Notes: generated by a model not told the origin, from the sequence alone. Shown: positions 18,507 through 26,780, counted from the stretch's first letter. The stretch is DNA of 64,000 bases from UBA2030 sp049969475 (GCA_049969475.1 JBMFOU010000010.1:1-64000), one strand, 5' to 3'. Made by a program: numbers and translations.

Positions 18507-19363
18507 TTTATTTTTTTATTGCTCTCTTTTTCAGTTCGCTGATTGTTATCACCTTTAAACTTATTGTTAGATTCAGATTACAGCTTTTACCCGTTGTTTT
18601 CGTGAACTATATAACAGCTACTCTATTGGGGCTGAGTTCTACGCATGCTTTTTTTGTAGGCCAAAATCTAGTAAAGCTGGGCTGGTTTCCTTATGCGCTG
18701 GCAGGGGGCTTGCTTTTCATCATTACTTTTCTTCTGATGGGCATTTCCACTCGCCATGCCGGACTGGCCATTACCAGTGTGGCCGGAAAAATGTCGGTAG
18801 TAATACCCGTAGCCATGGGCTTTCTCTTACTATCCGAACGCCCTACCCCACTCAAAGTTTCCGGTATTTTCATGGCCCTCATGGCTTTTTACTTCGTTTT
18901 TGGCATTCGTAAAGACACCTCGCCGGAGACAAGGCATCAACTGAGTATATTCCCTCTCCTTCTATTCCTCTCAACCGGCCTGGGCGACTCGCTCATCAAA
19001 TATGCACAGGTTCATGCTATTGGTAACGACTTTTTGCCTTTCCTCACGGTAGTATTCGGAGTATGTCTGCTGCTGGGTATTCTTTTGTTAGGTTACCAAA
19101 ACGCCTGGAACAATGAAAACAGGAATTGGAAGAATCTGCTGGCCGGAGTGGCCCTTGGAAGTTTCAATTGGTATTCCACTGTGTTTTTACTACAGGCCAT
19201 GCAGAGCATGGAGGCCAGTGTTATTTTTCCTGCCTTCAATGCGGGAATGGTGGCCATAGCTTCTTTGAGCGGCACCTTATTATTTGGAGAAAAATTACGT
19301 CCGCTTAATTGGCTGGGCATCTTCATGGCTATAGCTGCCACCTTGCTTGTGGCTGGAACCTGA
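18503..19363 (+). CDS. DMT/EamA-type permease
   Basis: A protein of 286 residues with about ten hydrophobic segments, arranged as two EamA-like halves. The C-terminal half shows the familiar SVIFPAFNAGMVAIASLSGT and FGEKLRPLNWLGIFMAIAAT. Members export small metabolites or take up solutes across the inner membrane; the substrate cannot be told. The ATG at 18503 overlaps the preceding TGA (ATGA), the hallmark of translational coupling with the NTPase; the longer frame from 18467 has no such support. Confidence 0.85.
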   Translation: MIYFFIALFFSSLIVITFKLIVRFRLQLLPVVFVNYITATLLGLSSTHAFFVGQNLVKLGWFPYALAGGLLFIITFLLMGISTRHAGLAITSVAGKMSVVIPVAMGFLLLSERPTPLKVSGIFMALMAFYFVFGIRKDTSPETRHQLSIFPLLLFLSTGLGDSLIKYAQVHAIGNDFLPFLTVVFGVCLLLGILLLGYQNAWNNENRNWKNLLAGVALGSFNWYSTVFLLQAMQSMEASVIFPAFNAGMVAIASLSGTLLFGEKLRPLNWLGIFMAIAATLLVAGT

Positions 19364-19383
19364 ATCACCCCATTTATCTGAAA

Positions 19384-20391
19384 CTAGTAATAATGCGTCT
19401 TCACCACAGGGTTCCAGAGGTTTATATATTCCTCTGAAACTGACCCCCGGCATACGCCCGAAAATATGCACTGCGTGTGATCTGCTATTTCGAGCGTACG
19501 AACCAGTGAACAGGGATTTTTGGCGCAGCGGCCCGAACGACACAGGGGCTCCTCGAAACAACAACTACGACCCAGCATGTAAAGTACATCATTCATCTGT
19601 AGAACACCCAGACCAGCTGCTTCGGCCATACATGAAGAGGCTTCAATACAAGCCTTGCGTACCCTGGTATCATCAGTAAGTTCCCATCGATTGATAAGTG
19701 CATTACGTAATTCCGGATCAACTACCTCTACGGCACCGCTTCGCAAAAGTACTCGCTGCATGTGGTAATCCATTACAGGAACGAGGTTTTCAGGATCCTG
19801 AACTTGCCATAAACCAGCATCGGCCAACAGTTTCACCAAGAAAGAACTTTTCTTATGAAGGGGATCGCTATAGGCTTCAAAAGCCGATAAAAGGCTGTAG
19901 AGTCCTCCCATGCCTCCTACCCTTCCCTGACTCTCCTGCAACAAACAACTTACCTGACCCTTATAACTGGTTACCAGTTTTTCTGCCATATCGCGGTAAA
20001 GAGAAGCTCTTTCCTCCAGCCTATCGAGGGTAGAAACTGAGCTTCCGAAAGGCACGAAGTAGGAAGCCAGGGCCTCAGCGATTGTCTGGGAGGAGGCTTC
20101 AGCTACACGAAAGGTATCTGTAAGCCAGGATTTTTCCTCAAACATGCGTAAAAAGCCATCCTCCAGATAATCCCAACCATACAGATTGGCTGCTTGATGG
20201 GCCAGGTTCCAGGTTTGATGACAAATGCCTACGGAAAATAAATACATCCGAAGTTTCAACTCTTCGGGAAGCTCCGCAGTGAGGAAGGGGCGCTTATAAA
20301 AATTTTCTTTGAAGGCATATGAGCGTAGCACCTGACCCAGAAGCTGGCATTGCTCCTTATCCACCCGCACCGCAATCGGAGGCTCACTCAT
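19384..20391 (-). CDS. Unrecognised protein with Cys-rich C-terminus
   Basis: A protein of 335 residues, mostly helical by composition. Visible features are MYLFSVGICHQTWNLAHQAA near residue 50 and a C-terminal run of about nine Cys (LGRSCCFEEPLCRSGRCAKN, then NPCSLV, TQCIFSGVC). The Cys spacing and the position after a helical domain recall the 4Fe-4S loop of HhH-type DNA glycosylases or queuosine-salvage-type nucleosidases, but the match is not good enough to name. It overlaps the upstream gene by 8 bp (ATGAGTGA), so the two form one translational unit. Confidence 0.72.
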   Translation of the reverse strand: MSEPPIAVRVDKEQCQLLGQVLRSYAFKENFYKRPFLTAELPEELKLRMYLFSVGICHQTWNLAHQAANLYGWDYLEDGFLRMFEEKSWLTDTFRVAEASSQTIAEALASYFVPFGSSVSTLDRLEERASLYRDMAEKLVTSYKGQVSCLLQESQGRVGGMGGLYSLLSAFEAYSDPLHKKSSFLVKLLADAGLWQVQDPENLVPVMDYHMQRVLLRSGAVEVVDPELRNALINRWELTDDTRVRKACIEASSCMAEAAGLGVLQMNDVLYMLGRSCCFEEPLCRSGRCAKNPCSLVRTLEIADHTQCIFSGVCRGSVSEEYINLWNPVVKTHYY

Positions 20392-20938
20392 CTTTCTGCG
20401 ATTTTTCTCCTACAAACCAATAGCTCCTTTCATCGAAAAGAACATTGAAGGTAGTAAGGCTTCCGTAGCAACGGGTGATATATTGCTGCAGCTCTGCTTT
20501 CTGAACATCTGTCAGCACGGGATGGCTGTTTATATTCTGCTCGAGTACACGCAGCCGATCGCGAACCATAACAATTTTATGGAAAAAAGTATCGATAGGA
20601 ATTTCCTTCCCTTTCAGTCCCTCCTTACCGGGTTGTAGGATTAGGGTACCGCCTTCCCACTTACCTCCTATTTCAGCCTTGTATTGCAATCCATTATATC
20701 TGTCGAGAACAGAGGCCAGCACTCTTTCCAACTCACGGATATCGGGCATCTGGTTAGAACCTGAAGCGGGCGTTGCTCCTAGTTCTTCAATAATTTCGGC
20801 CTGAAAACCTCCACGGGCAAACTCCATCTTCCCGCCTCTGGCAAAATATACTTCGATACCTGACAAACTGACCCTACTAACAATACCTTCTCCGTATTTC
20901 TCGTGCATGATGCGCATGCCTGGTGTAAATTCACGCAT
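20384..20938 (-). CDS. Conserved protein with N-terminal SH3-like domain
   Basis: A protein of 184 residues. The N-terminal 55 residues (FTPGMRIMHEKYGEGIVSRV, then IEVYFARGGKMEFA) look like the small beta-barrel found at the end of UvrD-like helicases and in CarD-like proteins, which bind nucleic acid or RNA polymerase. The C-terminal part is helical, with IPIDTFFHKIVMVRDRLRVL. I do not recognise the family. It comes first in a two-gene unit with the Cys-rich protein; the 8-bp overlap suggests the two act together. Confidence 0.72.
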   Translation of the reverse strand: MREFTPGMRIMHEKYGEGIVSRVSLSGIEVYFARGGKMEFARGGFQAEIIEELGATPASGSNQMPDIRELERVLASVLDRYNGLQYKAEIGGKWEGGTLILQPGKEGLKGKEIPIDTFFHKIVMVRDRLRVLEQNINSHPVLTDVQKAELQQYITRCYGSLTTFNVLFDERSYWFVGEKSQKDE

Positions 20939-21151
20939 GAGGTTTAATTTTAGGTTTTACAGGACAAAAATAACCAAACGCTCCCTATACTCAGCTATGG
21001 CAAGTGGAAGAATGAAAAATCCTCTTCAAATGGAGCCATATTGATAAACCCTCAATAAAACATGCTGGGCCAGGCAAATATTCCCGGTGTAGTAAGTTCC
21101 GGGATTAATGGCCCTTACGCAATATACTTTTTACCACGAGTTAATAAAGAG

Positions 21152-21541
21152 CTAAAGAATAATCGCTTTTTCAGGGCAACGGGCAATACAAATGCGGCAA
21201 TTGCGGCATCCAGCCTCTTCTACAAAAGCTTTACCCTCTATCCAAACAATAGTTCCCGTGGGACAAATGTTAATGCATATCCCGCAGGCAGTGCATTTGT
21301 CGACTATAACTTTGGGAAAGGGCACTTTCACTTTTTCTCTGGGTTGCACCCGATGAAAAGGCAATCCTTGCGACTCTTTTTCGTCAGCCAAATGGACCTC
21401 GCCCCTTATCAAAGAGACACCGCAATCGGGGCAGGTAAGGGTTCGGCAGGGAACCCCTGACATGTGTTCGGTGTAGAAATCACACTGCGGACAAACACAA
21501 TATCCCCCCTCCCCATGAGCATGATGATGCATACTACTCAT
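21152..21541 (-). CDS. Zinc-ribbon plus dicluster 4Fe-4S ferredoxin
   Basis: A protein of 129 residues. The N-terminus is His-rich (MHHHAHGEGG) and carries two Cys knuckles, CVCPQC and CPDCGVSL, like a zinc ribbon. The C-terminal half has two 4Fe-4S motifs, CTACGICINICPTG and CRNCRICIARCPEK. It is likely a small electron carrier of the cytoplasm. It is the last gene of the NifX/DUF134 cluster, about 70 bp after the NifX-like gene, so it may supply electrons or iron-sulfur units to the same process. Confidence 0.85.
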   Translation of the reverse strand: MSSMHHHAHGEGGYCVCPQCDFYTEHMSGVPCRTLTCPDCGVSLIRGEVHLADEKESQGLPFHRVQPREKVKVPFPKVIVDKCTACGICINICPTGTIVWIEGKAFVEEAGCRNCRICIARCPEKAIIL

Positions 21542-21612
21542 AAATGATTTATATTTTTTTGATTGTTAATTAATTAATGTCTTGACACAAATCATGACAA
21601 AGGTTTATGGAC

Positions 21613-21939
21613 TTAAACCTTCCTTTTATTTAAAAGCCTAACTACATCGCCCACCTCCATCTGTGGATCCTTGTAAATCACCATACATATTTTACGACTG
21701 TCGAACCCCTGCTTAATCTTTTGGCCAAATCGCATACCCACTACCATGTCAACCCCACGTGAAACCATCAGTTGCATGGCCAGATTCCCTGCCTCATTTC
21801 CTGCGTTTTTGAAGGGATTGGGAAAAAACTCTAAAGCATGGGTTTCGCTATCGAAAAAGACGAAGGTATTGCACCTGGAGAAAACGGGACTCAGGCGCGA
21901 TTTCGTCTCATTACCCGTGGAAGCAATAGCTATCTTCAT
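21613..21939 (-). CDS. NifX/NifB-C domain (dinitrogenase cofactor family) protein
   Basis: A protein of 108 residues made of a single NifX-like domain (PF02579): MKIAIASTGNE at the start, SRCNTFVFFDSE, then SRGVDMVVGMRFGQKI. The family binds iron-molybdenum cofactor precursors in nitrogen fixers. In anaerobes without nitrogenase it is common beside DUF134 and DUF5320 genes, with unknown cargo. It starts 14 bp after the DUF134 stop, so the two are co-transcribed. No nif structural gene is present here. Confidence 0.85.
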   Translation of the reverse strand: MKIAIASTGNETKSRLSPVFSRCNTFVFFDSETHALEFFPNPFKNAGNEAGNLAMQLMVSRGVDMVVGMRFGQKIKQGFDSRKICMVIYKDPQMEVGDVVRLLNKRKV

Positions 21940-21953
21940 TGATTACCTGATAT

Positions 21954-22511
21954 TTAATCTGAAGTCGTGATATAAATCCGCCCACAATTTTTACATTTTC
22001 TCCTTGAATGAGCCTTTCTACCCTTTCCTTCACCTGACGGGCAGCCACAATAAGGACATGAGTTAATATAGTCTCCTTCCTCATCCGGGTTAAATGTATC
22101 CTCCAACCGGCTAATATGCACTGAACCACAAACAGGGCAAGCTGTTGGCTCTTGGGGTTTGAGAGGAAAACTAAAAAAGCCTCCGCATTCTGAGCAATGA
22201 TGCCAGTCGGAATTGAAATAACCCGATCCCCCCATAAATTCAAAAGGCCTTCCCTCAACGATAGCAGTTGCTATTTTACGAAGTGAACTACTGTAAATTC
22301 GGGTAAAAGTGGGGCGAGAAACCCCCATTCTTTCTGAAGCTTGTTGCTGAGTCAGACCATCATAGTCGCAAAGTCGGAAAGCCTCAAGTTCCTCAAAAAA
22401 AACAAGGACGGGTTTTACCCCTTCGGTCTGAGCCAGGGAGGGAGCAGGTGCGAAAACCCTTACCGGAGGCAGTGTTTCCACTTTTCGGGGTATCTTAAGC
22501 CGTGGTGACAT
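21954..22511 (-). CDS. DUF134 family HTH protein with zinc-binding tail
   Basis: A protein of 185 residues. The start MSPRLKIPRKVETLPPV is typical of DUF134 (UPF0251). A sigma-4/HTH-like segment follows, LCDYDGLTQQQASERMGVSR with FTRIYSSSLRKIA. The C-terminal half adds four Cys knuckles (CSECGG, CPVCGS, CPYCGC, CKNCGR), presumably zinc ribbons; a plain DUF134 protein is nearer 100 residues. It is a likely transcription factor for the surrounding NifX cluster. An ATG at 22556 would add 15 residues without family support. Confidence 0.87.
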   Translation of the reverse strand: MSPRLKIPRKVETLPPVRVFAPAPSLAQTEGVKPVLVFFEELEAFRLCDYDGLTQQQASERMGVSRPTFTRIYSSSLRKIATAIVEGRPFEFMGGSGYFNSDWHHCSECGGFFSFPLKPQEPTACPVCGSVHISRLEDTFNPDEEGDYINSCPYCGCPSGEGKGRKAHSRRKCKNCGRIYITTSD

Positions 22512-22776
22512 TTCTAAGGAGTAGCTAATTAAGTTATTACGCCAATGATTACTCACTAAGCCCTATCCAAATTCTTTGCCTACATGCAAAAGCCCTTTTA
22601 GATTGCATCGATTGATTACATACAATAACTTATTAAAGAACAATACATTTCAAGTTAGTCTCCTGATTTTTTAAGATGAGGTGATCAATAATTCTCATTA
22701 CAATTGAAAATCATTTGCCAACCCTCAAGGGCTTAGTCAAGTCTATTCGTCAGCAAAGCTCCGAAAAAGACAAACT

Positions 22777-23178
22777 TTAGTGATGGGGGTGATGCCCATG
22801 ACCATGATGGGAGTGGTGATCGTGGTCGTGTCCTTGGTCATCATGACTGCAATAGTTAGCACTAAGCTTAAGAACTCCCTGTAAAAAATCGCGCACCAGA
22901 TTCTCTGGCCGGTCGATCGGAGCGCCCAGGTAAACATTAATACCTGATTCTTTGAAAAGATTTACGGCATGAGGACCCATCCCGCCGGCTATTACATCGG
23001 TAGCCCCGTGGGCTGCAACAAAACGAGGAAAAGCCCCGTGTTCATGTACAGGTGTTTCCATCCTCGTTACCTTCACAATGGTATTTCCTTCTACTTCCAC
23101 AAAAGCAAAAGCTTCACTACTGCCAAAATGTGCAGAAAGCACATCACCTTCTACCGGTACTGCAAAAATTTTCTTCAT
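22777..23178 (-). CDS. NifX-like protein with His-rich metal-binding tail
   Basis: A protein of 133 residues. The NifX-like domain (MKKIFAVPVEGDVLSAHFGS, then GATDVIAGGMGPHAVNLF) is followed by CSHDDQGHDHDHHSHHGHGH and four more residues, with about 14 His in the last 25 residues. Such tails bind Ni, Zn or Co and suggest metal storage or delivery. The fold and length otherwise match the second NifX-like protein of the cluster at 21613-21939. About 265 bp separate it from the DUF134 gene downstream. Confidence 0.87.
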   Translation of the reverse strand: MKKIFAVPVEGDVLSAHFGSSEAFAFVEVEGNTIVKVTRMETPVHEHGAFPRFVAAHGATDVIAGGMGPHAVNLFKESGINVYLGAPIDRPENLVRDFLQGVLKLSANYCSHDDQGHDHDHHSHHGHGHHPHH

Positions 23179-23247
23179 AATCCTCTGTTTTAAAAGTCTA
23201 ACTTTTTAATAATAACCAGAATATCAAATCATTAAATTAAGCATTCA

Positions 23248-23433
23248 CTATTCTTCACGATCATACCTCAGCCTTTTGCCTTTTCCGTTACCTTCTCCCG
23301 CCTTTCGTCTCAGTCCCCGGCCTTCACCGAGCTTTTGAAGTTTTTCTTCATGGCTGGTCTCGCTACACCTGCCAAGACCTCTTCCCGTGAGAATTCCTTT
23401 GCCATCGGGACCTGTACCATCCAACTTGGGCAT
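23248..23433 (-). CDS. DUF5320 small protein
   Basis: A protein of 61 residues. The N-terminus MPKLDGTGPDGKGILTGRGL is the hallmark of DUF5320, followed by a single Cys and a basic, Gly-rich tail. Function is unknown; the family travels with NifX-like and Mrp-type ATPase genes in anaerobes. It is the first gene of the cluster, 70 bp ahead of the His-tailed NifX gene. An upstream in-frame ATG at 23469 lacks the motif and is less likely. Confidence 0.8.
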   Translation of the reverse strand: MPKLDGTGPDGKGILTGRGLGRCSETSHEEKLQKLGEGRGLRRKAGEGNGKGKRLRYDREE

Positions 23434-23549
23434 ACTTACCTCCTTCTCAATATTTCTGAACATCATCACTCCTATCGATGCAAACTTCTGAAGCCTTTGG
23501 GATTAAATTATTGAAATTCAGAAGTATATTCAGCACGACGTTTGTAACC

Positions 23550-23583
23550 AATGTTCGATGCAAAAATAATGAACATTTGTTCA
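23550..23583 (-). promoter_or_regulatory. Promoter with palindromic operator of the NifX cluster
   Basis: On the minus strand TATTTTTG (23561-23568) fits the TAnnTTTG -7 box. Directly upstream lies a 14-bp palindrome TGAACATTTGTTCA (23570-23583), and a third half-site AATGTTC (23550-23556) sits near the predicted transcript start. The three half-sites bracket the -7 box, as expected for a repressor site. The MFS gene starts on the other strand 79 bp away, so it could share control. Confidence 0.5.
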
Positions 23584-23661
23584 AAACAAAAAAATTATTT
23601 TCAAAAAACACTCATTTATCCTGATTGTTATTCTTGCCACTAAACAATTTCCACAAATCTC

Positions 23662-25035
23662 ATGAAGGATACTGGTAAAATACTCACTCTGTTATTTTTT
23701 GGTGTTTTCCTGGGCGCCCTTGATATCAGCATTGCCGGGCCAGCACTCGCCGCCATTGCAGAAGACATCAGAGTACCACAGCAACAACTCAGCCTGATTT
23801 TTACACTTTACATTCTTTCCAATTTGTCAGGACTACCTTTTTTAAGCCGCTTATCAGATTTAGCAGGCCGCCGGCTGGTCTTCCGGTTAGGGTTATGGAT
23901 CTTCCTAGCGGGGTCGTTGATAACTGCCATGGCAGAATCAGCTGTGATTTTATTTGTTGGTCGCGCATTGCAGGGATTGGGAGCGGCCGGAATTTTTCCG
24001 GTAGCCACAGCCGTTATTGGCGACGTTTTTCCACCGGAGAAACGTGGAAGAGCCTTGGGAACCATTGGTGCAGTCTTTGGAATTGCTTTCATGCTTGGGC
24101 CTCCCATGGCCGCTCTGATACTTAAATATCTATCCTGGCACTATCTTTTTCTATTTAATATACCTGTAGCACTTATTATCTTAGCCTTTTCTGGCCGGCT
24201 TCCTGGTAAAACAATGAACCATCAAATATCATTTAATTTGCCGGGAATCGTTCTAATGGCTGTTTTTCTGGTTTTTTTCACCTTAACCTTTACTTACAGC
24301 AAAATAACCTGGCCCTTACATTTTCTTGAAAAAATACGACTCGAGGATTGGTATCCTGTTTTTATGGTGCTGTTTTTAGTCCTTCTGCTCGCCCATGAAA
24401 AAAATGCAGAAAACCCTGTGCTGAACATCCATTTTCTGCGTATTCGTCAGGTTTTACTGGCCGGATTGCTGGCCCTGGGACTGGGTGTATCGCAATCGGT
24501 ATTTGTCTTCATACCCCGAATTACTATGGAGGTTTTCGCGGTGCCGGTTTGGAAAGCGGGGTTGATGATTATGCCAGCAATCCTGGGGTCAGCGGTTGCT
24601 TCGCCGCTGGCTGGCCGTATGATTGATAAACTGGGTAGCAAAATCGTTATATCAGCCGGGCTGACCCTGGCGGCGTTGGGATTTATTCTCTACAGTCGCA
24701 TGGGAGACAAACTATACTGGTTCTATTTCTCAGGTATCCTCACAGGTATTGGCCTGGCTATTAGGCCGGGGTTAAACTATATAATATTGAATGAAGCCGG
24801 AGCGCTTTACAGGGCGACAGCACAGGGAGTGCTCACTGTGTATGTCAGTATGGGTCAAATTGCAGGTACAGCATTTACGGGAAACATGCTTAGCGCAGGG
24901 AAGAATTGGAAAACTGCCTTTTTGTGGATAGGAATTTTCATTGCTCTGCTGGCAATAGCCAGTGCAGGACTTAAACCCCGTGCGTCAGAAACCCGGGAAA
25001 TGGTCTTCGAAACGAGTTCAGAGCGGCCAGGCTAA
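23662..25035 (+). CDS. MFS transporter, drug-exporter type
   Basis: A protein of 457 residues with about 12-14 membrane helices. The opening GALDISIAGPALAAIAEDI resembles the LDxTIVNVALP motif of DHA2 exporters. Motif A-like SRLSDLAGRRLV, motif B GRALQGLGAAGIFPVATAV and motif C-like GIAFMLGPPMAALI are all visible. It probably extrudes drugs or other small hydrophobic molecules by proton antiport. It is divergent from the NifX cluster, and its last 18 bp overlap the opposing DUF296 gene. Confidence 0.88.
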   Translation: MKDTGKILTLLFFGVFLGALDISIAGPALAAIAEDIRVPQQQLSLIFTLYILSNLSGLPFLSRLSDLAGRRLVFRLGLWIFLAGSLITAMAESAVILFVGRALQGLGAAGIFPVATAVIGDVFPPEKRGRALGTIGAVFGIAFMLGPPMAALILKYLSWHYLFLFNIPVALIILAFSGRLPGKTMNHQISFNLPGIVLMAVFLVFFTLTFTYSKITWPLHFLEKIRLEDWYPVFMVLFLVLLLAHEKNAENPVLNIHFLRIRQVLLAGLLALGLGVSQSVFVFIPRITMEVFAVPVWKAGLMIMPAILGSAVASPLAGRMIDKLGSKIVISAGLTLAALGFILYSRMGDKLYWFYFSGILTGIGLAIRPGLNYIILNEAGALYRATAQGVLTVYVSMGQIAGTAFTGNMLSAGKNWKTAFLWIGIFIALLAIASAGLKPRASETREMVFETSSERPG

Positions 25036-25440
25036 AAAGAGCCCGGACTCCTCGTCGAACTTTCGCTGCAGCGGATGATCAAACGTGCCGATGAAAACCT
25101 CGAGGGTTGGATTTACGCGGGCTTCAAACAAATGGCCTGCTCTGGCCTGAAAATCATGCCCGGCTACAGTAGCATGAAGGTGTAGGAAGGGCTTTCCCTC
25201 TTTGATCATGACATTGCCCGTAATAGGGCTCACCTCAAAAGCCTGTTCCCAGATCTGCCGGTGATAGACACGCCGCATAGTATCCCACGCGCCTAGTTCA
25301 ATGCGGTCTACCGCTCCGATACCCTGTACCCAGCCGCTTTGTATGCCTAATTCTACACAAAGTGAGGTCAAAACTTCTACGATGAATTCTCCTTTCTCGA
25401 GCCTTGCAAATACGAGGTGATCACTTTTAGTGTAAATCAT
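25018..25440 (-). CDS. DUF296/PPC domain protein
   Basis: A protein of 140 residues. It shows FARLEKGEFIVEVLTSLCVE, GWVQGIGAVDRIELGAWD and the metal-site motif KPFLHLHATVAGHDFQARAG of the PPC (plants and prokaryotes conserved) fold, which forms trimers with three His near a metal. In plants the domain is linked to AT-hooks; single-domain bacterial forms have unknown function. I chose the ATG at 25440 because the upstream stretch overlaps the next gene and is not conserved-looking. Its 3' end overlaps the MFS gene. Confidence 0.85.
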   Translation of the reverse strand: MIYTKSDHLVFARLEKGEFIVEVLTSLCVELGIQSGWVQGIGAVDRIELGAWDTMRRVYHRQIWEQAFEVSPITGNVMIKEGKPFLHLHATVAGHDFQARAGHLFEARVNPTLEVFIGTFDHPLQRKFDEESGLFLAWPL

Positions 25441-25468
25441 AGCTTTTAATTTTCGCTGGTTAGGTAAC

Positions 25469-26518
25469 TCAAGGTTCAATTTTCATTTGTTCCACCAAAC
25501 GGTCAACCTCTGCCTTGCGATGTACAAGGATATTACGATAATTTTGAGCTTCAGGCATTTGACGACGCAGCAATGATTGCTCAATCCAATAGAGGGCTAC
25601 ATCAATTTTACCTTCCATTTCACTGGCCAGGGCCATATTGAAAGCAGCCCGCGCAGCCAGGGTCTTTTTCCTGCCAGTAGCCGGATTTTTCCAGTATCGG
25701 GCCGCGGTGACCCACAAACCTTGCCGAGCATACTCAGCTCCTTTCTGCAAATCGGCCTGAGAACCAGAAAAATAAAATCGTTGTTCATTGCGTAAGACAG
25801 GGCTTAAACGCGAGGCATATTTTCTTCCTAATTGTCTTGCTATCTGACTGAATGCTGTGGCCCTGTCGGGAAATGCTTCAATGCAACGCTCCCAGCCATA
25901 GGCTACATTGTCAAAAAACAGCGTATCGCTCACAGAGAAGCGGTCGATGACCTGTTGGTGCTTTATATCATAAAATGTAAAGTAGGCTTCGCCTATAACT
26001 TTCATTTTCATGTAGTAAAGTCCTTGTTCAAAGCCAAAATAATCAAACAAATCGAAAGCCCGAACATCTTCCAGCACCAACGCGCAATGGGTTGAAAGGC
26101 TATCAAAAAGGGAATCAAGTACATTGAAGCCGAGTGGGAGGTTCGTGGGGCCACCCTTTTTCCGGGGTAGCAACAATGGATCAGACGAGAGCTGAAATCG
26201 CCCACTCTCGGCCAGTGTCTGCAAGACGCCGTCAATAGCCGACCAGCTAAGCAAAGTATCGTATTTTATAGTATCATAATACAATTTGCCAGCGAAGGCA
26301 TAGAAAACCCCGTTGGAATCAGTTCTGGGAGCGATAGCCTGGTTGACTATGCAAATTTGGTAAACATCGGCGGGTACAGTGATTTCGGCGGGGCTGAGCA
26401 CTTTGAAGCCTACTGTTTCGCGGGTAACGCAGCTCTGCAAAGCTATGGAGAGTAAGAGCAAAGACACAAGACTGTGTTTTTCTAAGAAAATGGTCCGGGT
26501 AATGAAACGAAAAGACAT
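25469..26518 (-). CDS. Lipoprotein with TPR-like C-terminus (DUF6340-like)
   Basis: A protein of 349 residues. A lipoprotein signal ends in LLLLSIALQSC. The body (PAEITVPADVYQICIVNQAI, then ALVLEDVRAF) resembles what I recall of DUF6340 proteins of Bacteroidales. The last 80 residues carry helical repeats (AARAAFNMALASEMEGKIDV) like TPRs. It is probably anchored in the outer or inner membrane facing the periplasm. Function is unknown. The DUF296 gene starts 28 bp downstream and may share its transcript. Confidence 0.78.
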   Translation of the reverse strand: MSFRFITRTIFLEKHSLVSLLLLSIALQSCVTRETVGFKVLSPAEITVPADVYQICIVNQAIAPRTDSNGVFYAFAGKLYYDTIKYDTLLSWSAIDGVLQTLAESGRFQLSSDPLLLPRKKGGPTNLPLGFNVLDSLFDSLSTHCALVLEDVRAFDLFDYFGFEQGLYYMKMKVIGEAYFTFYDIKHQQVIDRFSVSDTLFFDNVAYGWERCIEAFPDRATAFSQIARQLGRKYASRLSPVLRNEQRFYFSGSQADLQKGAEYARQGLWVTAARYWKNPATGRKKTLAARAAFNMALASEMEGKIDVALYWIEQSLLRRQMPEAQNYRNILVHRKAEVDRLVEQMKIEP

Positions 26519-26746
26519 CTCAAACATGAGCTTAAGAAATGGCTAAATTAATAACTCCAGAAACTTCATTTTGTTACAAAATAGTTTAAAAACCATCTGA
26601 ACATCAAAAATTGCAAAGTGATATAAAGCAAGGGTACCAATTATAATTTAACCGAACACATATTCAATTAGCCTCTCAATGAATTACCTTTGGAAATGTT
26701 TTACAGCTATTTAGAATAATTATAAATTTCTGTTATTTTATTAACA

Positions 26747-26764
26747 TTGTTATTTATTTAACAA
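26747..26764 (+). promoter_or_regulatory. Rex-type operator upstream of the hydrogenase operon
   Basis: TTGTTATTTATTTAACAA is an 18-bp inverted repeat with 6-bp perfect arms (7 bp counting the flanking A and T). It differs from the clostridial-type Rex site TTGTTAAnnnnTTAACAA at a single position. It ends 8 bp before the -7 box of the hydrogenase promoter, so a bound repressor would cover the -33 region. Rex is an NADH/NAD+ sensor that represses fermentative and hydrogenase genes in many anaerobes. No rex gene lies in the window. Confidence 0.6.
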
Positions 26765-26772
26765 TAGAGTTT

Positions 26773-26780
26773 TAATTTTG
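26773..26780 (+). promoter_or_regulatory. -7 box of the hydrogenase operon
   Basis: TAATTTTG fits TAnnTTTG exactly. The predicted leader is about 80 nt and contains a possible 18-codon open frame at 26798-26854. A second exact match, TACCTTTG at 26685-26692, could be an additional upstream promoter. The rest of 26519-26867 holds no gene. Confidence 0.6.

Noticed and set aside
21062..21460. Plus-strand 132-codon open frame
   Set aside because: It is antisense to the zinc-ribbon ferredoxin gene, whose Cys motifs are unmistakable.
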